From: Paenibacillus sp. FSL H7-0737
GTDB lineage: Bacteria > Bacillota > Bacilli > Paenibacillales > Paenibacillaceae
Direction of reading: 5' to 3'
DNA length: 64,000 bases
NCBI RefSeq assembly: GCF_000758545.1
Contig: NZ_CP009279.1
Span: 2,666,001 to 2,730,000 of the forward strand
Of the stretch, positions 51,146 through 59,418 are shown piece by piece. The notes below the pieces were generated by a model. It was not told the DNA's origin. It saw only the letters and a list, made by a program, of their open reading frames with translations, and did not search any database. Positions within the stretch are counted from its first letter, which is position 1. The number at the start of each line of letters is the position of its first letter. Position numbers and translations under genes: made by a program.

Positions 51146-53965
51146 ATGGAACAAAACAGTTGGCACCGGCTCGGTGCAGAAGAGCTGCAGAAAATGTTCA
51201 ATGTCCATCCGAGGACGGGCCTCAGTGGAGAGGATGCCGCGGAGCGACGGAAGCAAAATGGGTATAACGAGCTGTCCGAAGGAAAGACCGTATCCCCGTT
51301 TACCCTGCTGTTGAACCAGTTTAAGGATTTCATGGTGCTTGTGCTTATGGGTGCGACGCTCGTATCCGGTTTGCTTGGCGAATATTTGGATGCCATCACG
51401 ATCATCGCGATTATCCTTTTAAACGGAGCCCTTGGGTTTGTTCAAGAGTTCCGCGCCGAACGTTCGCTAAGAGCTTTAAAACAGCTCTCCGCACCTTCTG
51501 CCAAAGTACTGCGTGGGGGGAACAGCGAGGTTATTCCAGCAAAGATGTTAGTACCAGGTGATATTGTCTTGCTGGAGAGTGGTGATCGAATACCCGCGGA
51601 TATACGATGGCTGGATTGCAGTTCTCTATATGTGGAGGAATCCGCGCTAACTGGGGAATCACTGCCTGTCTCGAAGCATTCGGATGTGATCCGCGCGGAG
51701 GAGATTCCGCTCGGCGATCAGAAGAATCTTGGGTTCATGGGCACAATGGTAACCAGGGGTACTGGTAAAGCTATCGTAATTCGTACGGGTATGGACACAG
51801 AGATGGGTAAGATTGCAGACCTGATCCAGAATACAGAGTCTCAGGAGACTCCCCTTCAGCATCGTCTCGAGCAGTTAGGGAAAATTTTGATCTATGTATC
51901 ACTAGGTTTAACTATTGTAGTTGTAGCAGCCGGTATTTTACATGGACAGCCTGCCACAGCAATGTTCTTGGCCGGGGTAAGCTTGGCGGTCGCTGCGATT
52001 CCGGAAGGGCTTCCGGCCATTGTAACCATCGCACTTGCGCTGGGCGTGCAGAGGATGATCAAACGAAAGGCTATCGTTCGTAAATTACCTTCAGTGGAAA
52101 CCTTGGGCTGCGCATCCGTCATCTGTTCGGACAAGACGGGTACATTGACTCAGAATAAAATGACGGTGACCCGATTATGGACGGGCGGACGTGGCCTTGA
52201 AGTAACAGGTGAAGGTTATGCTCCGAACGGACAGGTTCTGGAGAAAGGTAAACCGGTAGATCTCAAAAATGATCAAAGTTTAAGACGGATGCTACAGGTG
52301 GGTGCTTTGTGCAGTAATGCGGAGATTATTGAGACCTTTCCGACCGAAGTGCGAGGTAAGCGTAAAGGGAAGGATAAGGACATAGTAGTTGATAAATCTT
52401 CTGACAGCTCATCGATCTGGGAACTCAAAGGAGATCCAACGGAAGGAGCTCTAGTAGCGCTTTCAGGGAAGATGGGTTTGACTGCCCAGACGCTAGCCGT
52501 AACATACTCCCGTGAGAAGGAATTTCCTTTTGATTCCGAGCGGAAGTTAATGTCAGTTATTATTGGTCATCCCGGAGGACGGATGGTATGTACGAAAGGC
52601 GCGCCTGATGTGCTGCTTAATCGCTGTTCGTATATGCTCTGGGAGGGCGGTGTCGTGCCTTTAACGCCAACATTGCGGCAGAAAGTACTTGATGCCAATG
52701 AGCAAATGGCTTCAGGTGCACTTCGTGTCCTAGGTATGGCTTATCGTGATATGCGTCCAAGTGAAAATGTGGATAGTGAAAAGGATGCGGAGTGCCAACT
52801 TGTCTTTATCGGATTGGCTGGAATGATTGATCCGCCACGGCGTGAAGTTCGCGATGCCATTAGCGTCACACGCCGAGCAGGAATTAAGACTGTGATGATT
52901 ACTGGGGACCATGGAACGACTGCAGAGGCCATTGCTCACCAATTAGGAATTCTGCAACGTGGGGGCACAGTATTAACAGGGGCTCAACTGACTCGGATGG
53001 ATGATGATGAGCTGGATAAAGTATCGGATAATGTGTACGTATTCGCCCGCGTATCTCCAGAGCATAAGCTTCGTATCGTGAAGTCTTTGCAGCGCCGTGG
53101 TCATGTTGTGGCTATGACCGGAGACGGAGTCAATGATGCTCCAGCCATCAAAGCGGCAGATATAGGAATATCTATGGGGATCACCGGAACAGATGTGACC
53201 AAGGAAGCATCTTCATTAGTGCTAGGGGATGACAACTTCTCAACCATTGTTGCTGCCATTGAAGAGGGTAGAAACATCTATGAGAACATTCGTAAATTCA
53301 TTCGATACCTGCTCGCATCAAATGTAGGGGAAATCTTGACCATGTTCTTTGCCATGATGCTCGGTCTGCCTCTGCCATTAGTGCCTATTCAAATTTTATG
53401 GGTCAACTTGGTGACAGACGGACTGCCAGCGATGGCGCTTGGTGTTGACCAGCCTGAGAAGGACTTAATGGAGCATAAGCCGCGTGGTGCAAAGGAAAAT
53501 ATCTTTGCCCGTCGTTTAGGGTGGAAGATCATAAGCCGTGGATTTTTAATCGGTTTATGTACGTTAGGAGCATTTTGGCTAACCTTACGTGTAGCACCAG
53601 AAAATCCAGCGCAGCTGATTCGAGCACAGTCCGTAGCTTTTGCGACACTCGTTATGGCTCAGTTGATTCATGTCTTCGATTGCCGCAGTTCTCGTTCGGT
53701 GTTCCATCGAAATCCGTTCCAGAATAAGTACCTAGTTCTTGCTGTTTTGTCATCCGTGATTTTGATGCTGGCTGTTATGTATATTCCATTTCTCCAGCCC
53801 GTCTTCAAAACAGTGCCGCTTAATTTCCGTGAATGGTGTCTAGTATTCGTAACAGCGGGAATTCCGACCTTCTTGATGGGGGCTGGCAGTGTTTGGGGCG
53901 GTAAACGAAATCGAGGTCGTAGCGGCAGTAATTCGATGATAAAAAGTACAAAAATTTCGGCATAA
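51146..53965 (+). CDS. yloB: Calcium-translocating P-type ATPase (YloB type, SERCA-like)
   Basis: The 939-residue pump has the Asp phosphorylation site D329 in SDKTGTLTQNKMTV, the TGES dephosphorylation loop (ALTGESLPV), PEGLP (286-290) in helix 4 with the calcium-binding Glu, MITGDHGTTAEAIA, and the GDGVNDAPAIK hinge. The SERCA-type NLVTDGLPAMALGVD helix 6 is present. It expels Ca2+ at the cost of ATP and in B. subtilis helps germinating spores. The ATG at 51146 follows GGGAGGG; the frame is open upstream. As in B. subtilis, it neighbours rqcH (yloA), but here divergently. Confidence 0.93.
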   Translation: MEQNSWHRLGAEELQKMFNVHPRTGLSGEDAAERRKQNGYNELSEGKTVSPFTLLLNQFKDFMVLVLMGATLVSGLLGEYLDAITIIAIILLNGALGFVQEFRAERSLRALKQLSAPSAKVLRGGNSEVIPAKMLVPGDIVLLESGDRIPADIRWLDCSSLYVEESALTGESLPVSKHSDVIRAEEIPLGDQKNLGFMGTMVTRGTGKAIVIRTGMDTEMGKIADLIQNTESQETPLQHRLEQLGKILIYVSLGLTIVVVAAGILHGQPATAMFLAGVSLAVAAIPEGLPAIVTIALALGVQRMIKRKAIVRKLPSVETLGCASVICSDKTGTLTQNKMTVTRLWTGGRGLEVTGEGYAPNGQVLEKGKPVDLKNDQSLRRMLQVGALCSNAEIIETFPTEVRGKRKGKDKDIVVDKSSDSSSIWELKGDPTEGALVALSGKMGLTAQTLAVTYSREKEFPFDSERKLMSVIIGHPGGRMVCTKGAPDVLLNRCSYMLWEGGVVPLTPTLRQKVLDANEQMASGALRVLGMAYRDMRPSENVDSEKDAECQLVFIGLAGMIDPPRREVRDAISVTRRAGIKTVMITGDHGTTAEAIAHQLGILQRGGTVLTGAQLTRMDDDELDKVSDNVYVFARVSPEHKLRIVKSLQRRGHVVAMTGDGVNDAPAIKAADIGISMGITGTDVTKEASSLVLGDDNFSTIVAAIEEGRNIYENIRKFIRYLLASNVGEILTMFFAMMLGLPLPLVPIQILWVNLVTDGLPAMALGVDQPEKDLMEHKPRGAKENIFARRLGWKIISRGFLIGLCTLGAFWLTLRVAPENPAQLIRAQSVAFATLVMAQLIHVFDCRSSRSVFHRNPFQNKYLVLAVLSSVILMLAVMYIPFLQPVFKTVPLNFREWCLVFVTAGIPTFLMGAGSVWGGKRNRGRSGSNSMIKSTKISA

Positions 53966-53980
53966 AGTTAATAGTAACGC

Positions 53981-54050
53981 TCCATTCCTAAAGGTATACT
54001 TGTTGCAGTAAATAGCTCGTATCTAACTTAACATAACCTTTAGGAGTGGA
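53981..54050 (+). promoter_or_regulatory. 15-bp inverted repeat covering the dapF ribosome-binding site
   Basis: TCCATTCCTAAAGGT (53981-53995) and ACCTTTAGGAGTGGA (54036-54050) are complementary in 14 of 15 positions plus one G-U pair, with a 40-base loop. The distal arm contains the dapF Shine-Dalgarno AGGAG. A -10-like TATACT at the loop start could be a competing reading. Confidence 0.6.
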
Positions 54051-54056
54051 CTTTCA

Positions 54057-54893
54057 ATGGAATTTACAAAAATGCACGGTCTAGGCAATGACTTCATCGT
54101 AGTTTTCGGCGAGCAAGAGCTACCAAGTAATGCAGCGGATCTTGCTGTAACGTTATGCAATCGATTCTTCGGAATTGGTGCGGACGGACTTGTATACATC
54201 CTTCCGTCTGAACGCGGCGATTACATGATGCGCATTATGAATTCTGATGGCTCGGAAGCAGAGCAGTGCGGAAATGCCATTCGCTGTGTATCCAAATATG
54301 TCTACGATCATGGCTTGGTAAACTCCGAGCAGATTGTTATTGAAACGATTGGTGCCGGAGAACAAAAGGTTACCTTGAATGTAAAAGACGGTGTAGTGGA
54401 AACTGTAACGGTTGATATGGGTGAACCTGTATTGTCCGGTCTTCAAATTCCGGTAGCTATTGATGCAGAACCCGTGCTCTCAGAGCGGATTGAATCGGAT
54501 GGAACCGAATTTAAGTTTACTGCAGTATCTATGGGTAATCCTCATTGCGTTATTTATGTAGAAGATGCCGTATCTTTCGATCTAGCGACATGGGGACCTA
54601 AGCTAGAGGTACATCCATTGTTCCCGAGAAAGGTAAACGTTGAGTTCGCGACGGTTCTGGATCGAGGCAGAGTAGATATGCGGGTATGGGAACGCGGAGC
54701 TGGACCAACACTTGCTTGTGGGACTGGAGCTTGCGCAACTTTAGTGTCTTCTGTGCTCAATGGTCTGACGGACCGGGCAGCTTGGATTAGTCTAAAGGGT
54801 GGCGATCTCTATATTGAATGGAACGAAGAGGATAACCATGTGTATATGACAGGTCCTGCTGAGGTTGCATTCACAGGTAGTGTAGCCATTTAG
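54057..54893 (+). CDS. dapF: Diaminopimelate epimerase
   Basis: The 278-residue enzyme interconverts LL- and meso-diaminopimelate for lysine and peptidoglycan synthesis without a cofactor. The catalytic Cys pair is Cys71 in EQCGNAIRC and a second Cys in ACGTGACATLV. MHGLGNDFIVV and GNPHCVIYVED are further family motifs. AGGAG lies ten bases before the ATG but is in the distal arm of a long inverted repeat. It stands alone between yloB and the germination operon. Confidence 0.95.
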   Translation: MEFTKMHGLGNDFIVVFGEQELPSNAADLAVTLCNRFFGIGADGLVYILPSERGDYMMRIMNSDGSEAEQCGNAIRCVSKYVYDHGLVNSEQIVIETIGAGEQKVTLNVKDGVVETVTVDMGEPVLSGLQIPVAIDAEPVLSERIESDGTEFKFTAVSMGNPHCVIYVEDAVSFDLATWGPKLEVHPLFPRKVNVEFATVLDRGRVDMRVWERGAGPTLACGTGACATLVSSVLNGLTDRAAWISLKGGDLYIEWNEEDNHVYMTGPAEVAFTGSVAI

Positions 54894-54903
54894 AAAAATA
54901 CTT

Positions 54904-54950
54904 AAGAAGGCAGCCCAAGAGAATCTCTTGGGCTGCCTTCTTGTGTTTCC
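54904..54950 (+). terminator. Terminator of dapF
   Basis: AAGAAGGCAGCCCAAGAG pairs perfectly with CTCTTGGGCTGCCTTCTT over loop AAT; the trailing T-tract is weak (GTGTTTCC), so strength comes from the 18-bp stem. Confidence 0.8.
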
Positions 54951-55034
54951 ACATCCTTACGACTTTATGTAGCCGAATAATGGAAGGGATAACCGAGAAT
55001 AATACCTCTAAGATTGAAAAAAGGGGGGACCTTG

Positions 55035-56696
55035 TTGAACATAAACGGGATAAACAGAAGAAACAAATCCGCTAAGGAACAACAAGGAGCCTCAGTTCAT
55101 GAAGATACTCGAATTCCGAGGCTTACCGATGATTTGGACCAAACGCTCGACCAAATAGATAATGAGTTGGGTCATAGTCCTGATCTCAAAATTCGTCAGG
55201 TAAAGATCGGAGGTGAGAGCCCCGTTCAAGCAGCAGTGATTCATCTTAATGGTCTTGTCAACAAGGAAACGGTCGATGAATTCGTAATCGGTTCGTTACT
55301 CGGAATTACAGACGAAATGCTCAAAGAGAACATCTCTGCAACAAATGATCTTAAGGAATTCGTATTGAACCGTGCTTTGGAAATAGGTCAAGCACAGCTG
55401 CAAGAGGAGTGGAATGAGGTTCTACTGGCGATCCTTTCTGGCAAAACGGTCATTCTGATTGAAGGTTATGACAGTGCAATTGTGTGTGAGACCGAGGGAG
55501 GAGAAGCTCGCTCCGTCAGCGAACCATCCACCCAGCTAGTCGTGCGAGGCCCAAAGGATAGTTTTGTTGAATCTGTAGCTACGAACATTTCCTTGATTCG
55601 GAGAAGAATTAAGTCTTCTAAGCTAAGACTAGAACATTTAAAGATCGGAAAGGTAACTCACACAGATGTGGCCCTCATGTACATTAAAGACAATGCAGAC
55701 GAGAAGTTGGTAGAAGAGGTGAGAAATCGGCTACAACAGATTAATGTCGATGCCATCATGGAATCCGGTTATATTGAAGAACTAATTCAGGATAAAACCT
55801 TCACACCTTTTCCAACCATTAATAATAGTGAACGGCCTGACGTTGCAGCGACGAACCTATTAGAGGGTAGGGTTGTGATCATTATAGATGGCACCCCGTT
55901 TGTATTGATTTTGCCTGCGGTATTTACACTGTTTTTTCAGTCTGCCTCGGATTATGCTCAAAGGTTCGATATTGCAATTCTCATGCGTCTTGTTCGATAT
56001 ATCAGTTTTATTGTACTAATTCTTGGACCTTCCGTTTATATAGCGTTAACCACTTACCATTATGAGATGATTCCTACAACCCTGTTAATCAATCTATTAT
56101 CACAACGTGAAAATGTACCTTTCCCTGCTTTTGTGGAGGCAATCCTGATGGAAGGAGCGTTCGAGATCATTAGAGAGGCTGGAGTAAGAATGCCGCGTGC
56201 AGTAGGACAGACAGTATCCGTTGTTGGTGCTCTTATTTTGGGACAGGCAGTAGTAGAAGCAGGAATCATCACACCGGTTATGGTTATTGTAGTAGCGCTG
56301 ACAGGGATTGCGAGCTTTGCTATACCTGCTTATAACATGGCGATAGCAGGTAGAATTATCCGTTTCGGATTTTTAGTGCTGGCCGGTATGTTTGGTTTTT
56401 ATGGGATTACTTTAGGCTTAATTGTTTTGCTTGCACATATGAATAGTCTGCGTTCATTCGGTGTCCCTTATCTATCCCCTATTGTGCCTATATCCTCACA
56501 TGGTCAAAAAGATGCGTTCTTAAGACTGCCCTTATGGGCTTTGAGAACGGAGCAAGTTTCTACAACAAAGAGGCAAGAAGGCATTTCGGAAGGAAAGAAG
56601 ATCTCAACAGGACATGAACAGAATATTTCTCCTAAAATCCTTGAAAAATCTACTGGGGCAGAGCATCCAAAAAAAGGAGCGCAGGATGAAGAGTAA
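55035..56696 (+). CDS. Spore germination receptor subunit A (GerA family)
   Basis: A 553-residue A subunit of a germinant receptor. Residues up to about 285 form the soluble N-terminal domain (LNGLVNKETVDEFVIGSL, later GPKDSFVESVATNISLIRRR, the family signature). The membrane part follows with about five helices, including TTYHYEMIPTTLLINLLSQR and FPAFVEAILMEGAFEIIREA. A Lys/Glu-rich tail ends it. The start is TTG at 55035 after GGGGGG; a TTG seven codons upstream lies before the site and is rejected. It is first in an A-C-B operon. The germinant is unknown. Confidence 0.9.
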   Translation: MNINGINRRNKSAKEQQGASVHEDTRIPRLTDDLDQTLDQIDNELGHSPDLKIRQVKIGGESPVQAAVIHLNGLVNKETVDEFVIGSLLGITDEMLKENISATNDLKEFVLNRALEIGQAQLQEEWNEVLLAILSGKTVILIEGYDSAIVCETEGGEARSVSEPSTQLVVRGPKDSFVESVATNISLIRRRIKSSKLRLEHLKIGKVTHTDVALMYIKDNADEKLVEEVRNRLQQINVDAIMESGYIEELIQDKTFTPFPTINNSERPDVAATNLLEGRVVIIIDGTPFVLILPAVFTLFFQSASDYAQRFDIAILMRLVRYISFIVLILGPSVYIALTTYHYEMIPTTLLINLLSQRENVPFPAFVEAILMEGAFEIIREAGVRMPRAVGQTVSVVGALILGQAVVEAGIITPVMVIVVALTGIASFAIPAYNMAIAGRIIRFGFLVLAGMFGFYGITLGLIVLLAHMNSLRSFGVPYLSPIVPISSHGQKDAFLRLPLWALRTEQVSTTKRQEGISEGKKISTGHEQNISPKILEKSTGAEHPKKGAQDEE

Positions 56697-57900
56697 TCGC
56701 ACTATTTTTATTGGGGTTGTCCTGCTATGTTTATTGATATTTCTCAGTCTTACAGGCTGCTGGGACAGTGTGGAGCTAAATAGAAGGGCAATCGTTTCTG
56801 GAGTGGCTATTGATAGAGGTCCTACAGATGAGGAAAAATATGTATTATCTTTTCAGATTATAATTGCTGACGAAATCTCTGGCGAGAACGCCAGAGGTAC
56901 TTCGCCAGTCGTAGTATATAAAGGCAGTGGACGTACAATGTTTGAAGCGTTGGCTAATGCCTCGCGTCAGACTGCGCGCTTCTTGTCCTTAGGACATATC
57001 CGAGTGATCGTTATTTCGGAAAAGTTTGCTCGCGAAGGTATCAAAGATATGATGGATGTCCTAGAAAGAGAGAGTGAAACTAGGCTAACCAGTTTTATTT
57101 TTATATCAAAGGGACAGCCGGCGGTAGATAGTATGACGACCATGACTACGTTTGGCAAAATACCCGCCAATGATCTAGTGGAGAAGCTGCAGACGACCTC
57201 TAAACAGTATGGATATAATTACCGGATGGAAGTAGACGATATAATTCGTGGTATTCAAATTCCAGGTGGTGGGCCTATCGTCAATGGGGTAATGGTAACA
57301 GGCGAATTGGACAAAAAAGATAATAACGACAGTTTGAAAAATATAGATCCTGAGGCCATTCTTAGAGTTACAGACTTCGCTGCATTTAAAGAGGACAAGC
57401 TGATAGGCTGGCTACGAGGTGATGAAGCTATAGGCACTGCCCTGCTAAAGAATAAAATCACACAAATTCCAGTAGTGGTTTCGATTGGTGAGGATGAATA
57501 TGTAGCGTTCATCGTGTATTTATCTCAGGTACATATTCATGCTGATGCGAAGGACGCCGAGCATCCGGTAATCACAATAAATATCACTGAGCAGGCAGGT
57601 TTAAAAGAATCGCCTAATGCTTTGGATTTGACAGATCCCAAGGTCTTAAATAATCTTTCGGAACTTCTAGAACAGAGTATCAATGATAAGTTACATGCAG
57701 CTGTCTCAGCAGCCCGTTTGTTAAAAAGCGATTACCTTGGATTTGGTGAAGTTGTAGAACGAGAGAATCCGCGGGGGTGGAAGCAAGTAAAAGATCATTG
57801 GGATAGCATATTTGCAACCTGTGAGATCAAGTTTAATGTGGATATAGTTATTCGGCATACCGACATGCGGAGTGATTCTTTTCAGTCCAAAAAGAAATGA
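56686..57900 (+). CDS. Spore germination receptor subunit C lipoprotein (Ger(x)C family)
   Basis: The 404-residue lipoprotein carries a signal peptide ending in a lipobox (LSLTGCWDSVELN, Cys at about residue 25), so it is anchored to the outer face of the inner spore membrane. DSVELNRRAIVSGVAIDRG is the family start. The body has the three-domain Ger(x)C plan (VSIGEDEYVAFIVYLS, then ESINDKL-type helix). The ATG at 56686 overlaps the end of the A gene by 11 bases, with AAGGAG upstream, so translation is coupled. Confidence 0.9.
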   Translation: MKSNRTIFIGVVLLCLLIFLSLTGCWDSVELNRRAIVSGVAIDRGPTDEEKYVLSFQIIIADEISGENARGTSPVVVYKGSGRTMFEALANASRQTARFLSLGHIRVIVISEKFAREGIKDMMDVLERESETRLTSFIFISKGQPAVDSMTTMTTFGKIPANDLVEKLQTTSKQYGYNYRMEVDDIIRGIQIPGGGPIVNGVMVTGELDKKDNNDSLKNIDPEAILRVTDFAAFKEDKLIGWLRGDEAIGTALLKNKITQIPVVVSIGEDEYVAFIVYLSQVHIHADAKDAEHPVITINITEQAGLKESPNALDLTDPKVLNNLSELLEQSINDKLHAAVSAARLLKSDYLGFGEVVERENPRGWKQVKDHWDSIFATCEIKFNVDIVIRHTDMRSDSFQSKKK

Positions 57901-57918
57901 AAATTTAGGAGGGCAGCT

Positions 57919-59019
57919 ATGGGAAATATAAAAATAGGACTACTTCAATTTTTCACCCTGACAGTGTTGTTTGAACTAGGGACGGCGCTGGTAGTAAATC
58001 TTGGAATGGAGTCTGATAAGGATGCTTGGATTTCCATATTGCTGGGGAATTTGATAGGATTAATTGTTTTTGCAGGATATGCCTATCTTTATAGAAAGTT
58101 TCCGAATCTGCCCCTTACGGCATATCTCCGGCAACTATTTGGTAAATATGTGGGTTCGTTGATATCCATAGCTTATATCGTGATATTTCTTAATTTGGCT
58201 GGTCGTGATCTGCGAGATGGTAGCTCTATGCTAGTTATGGCTACTATGCACAGGACGCCGTTATTCATTGTAGCGATGTTAATGGTATTATCTAGTGCTT
58301 ATGTATTGCATAAAGGAGTAGAAGTGCTGTCCCGAACTTCGTTGGTGTTTGCGGTGATTGTGATATTAATCGGTTTATTTTGTTCGAGCATGTTAATGTT
58401 CTCGGGCTCCATTAATTTGAACCGTTTGCTCCCTGTTTTTGAGAATGGAATTAAGCCAATTGTTTCTTCTGTTTTACATCAAAACTACATTTTCCCTTTT
58501 GGTGAAATGATCTGTTTTACTATGCTTATGCCCTATCTGAATAACGTTAAAAAAGGTCCTTGGGTAATCGCAGCGGGCATATTTGTATCAGGTATACTGT
58601 TAAGTATGACCATGGCCTTAAATATATCGGTGCTTGGTACAGATATTGTCAGGCGTTCTCCGTTCCCCTTAATGCCTACGATCAGTAAGATCTCTATCTC
58701 CGATTTTATTCAACGTGTGGATATTCTAATTGTCATGGTGCTAATAATAGGTGTTTTTTTCAAATTGTCTGTTTTTTTTGCAGCAGCACTTATTGGGATT
58801 TCAGATTTGTTCAAGATTCCTTACCGAAGAATGGTGTATCCGGTAGCTCTAATAATCCTGTTCAGTTCGATGCTGAACGCACGGAGCTTCACAGAGCATA
58901 TTGAAGAGGGAGGGAAACTGCTATATACGGTCTTTCCCTTCTTTATGGTGTTGATTCCATTGCTCCTAATTATTATTACAGCGATAAGAAGTCACAGTTC
59001 CCCTCCTCGTTCTGGTTGA
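57919..59019 (+). CDS. Spore germination receptor subunit B (GerB, APC superfamily)
   Basis: A 366-residue membrane protein with ten helices resembling amino-acid transporters of the spore germination family. IKIGLLQFFTLTVLFELGTA is helix 1, GRDLRDGSSMLVMATMHRTP the loop after helix 3, and QNYIFPFGEMICFTMLMPYL the central helix. B subunits bind the germinant. GGAGGG precedes the ATG, 18 bases after the C gene. Its 3' end overlaps a small membrane gene on the opposite strand by 28 bases. Confidence 0.9.
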   Translation: MGNIKIGLLQFFTLTVLFELGTALVVNLGMESDKDAWISILLGNLIGLIVFAGYAYLYRKFPNLPLTAYLRQLFGKYVGSLISIAYIVIFLNLAGRDLRDGSSMLVMATMHRTPLFIVAMLMVLSSAYVLHKGVEVLSRTSLVFAVIVILIGLFCSSMLMFSGSINLNRLLPVFENGIKPIVSSVLHQNYIFPFGEMICFTMLMPYLNNVKKGPWVIAAGIFVSGILLSMTMALNISVLGTDIVRRSPFPLMPTISKISISDFIQRVDILIVMVLIIGVFFKLSVFFAAALIGISDLFKIPYRRMVYPVALIILFSSMLNARSFTEHIEEGGKLLYTVFPFFMVLIPLLLIIITAIRSHSSPPRSG

Positions 59020-59249
59020 TGCCCCGTGTTCCAGGCTAGGATATCGGGAATAATCAGACAGAGTAACAAAATACAAGCAGCGACTTTCTCAGAGGGGGTA
59101 TATAGCAAGTAATTTAGAATATAACCGATATTGCCCAGACCATACCCGTACATCCAATCTCCCAAATACAGAAATAATAGGCAGAGAATACATAGAAGTA
59201 GAATTACAGTGTATTTTCGGATCAGAAGCTTTCTTGTTTTTTTCTTCAC
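58992..59249 (-). CDS. Small two-helix membrane protein convergent to gerB (candidate germination D protein)
   Basis: An 85-residue protein with a Lys/Arg-rich N-terminus and two hydrophobic helices (YTVILLLCILCLLFLYLG and VAACILLLCLIIPDILAW). AAAGGGG precedes its GTG start, good evidence that it is translated. It overlaps the end of the B subunit gene by 28 bases in convergent orientation. Small two-helix D proteins next to germinant receptor operons are known in Bacillus and modulate receptor function; this has the right size and place, but the sequence does not prove it. Confidence 0.6.
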   Translation of the reverse strand: MKKKTRKLLIRKYTVILLLCILCLLFLYLGDWMYGYGLGNIGYILNYLLYTPSEKVAACILLLCLIIPDILAWNTGHQPERGGEL

Positions 59250-59418
59250 TTAAACACCCCTTTAATTTTTTTAACGTTAGTATGAGGCTTTTAATACTTG
59301 TTCATGCATACCACTGGGGGGGATTGCTTTTCTTATGAAAGCTTATCATCCATAGCGATTTATGTTACATTAGTATGAAACTAAAGTAGAACCTAATGTG
59401 ACAGGGGAGGATCTTGCA

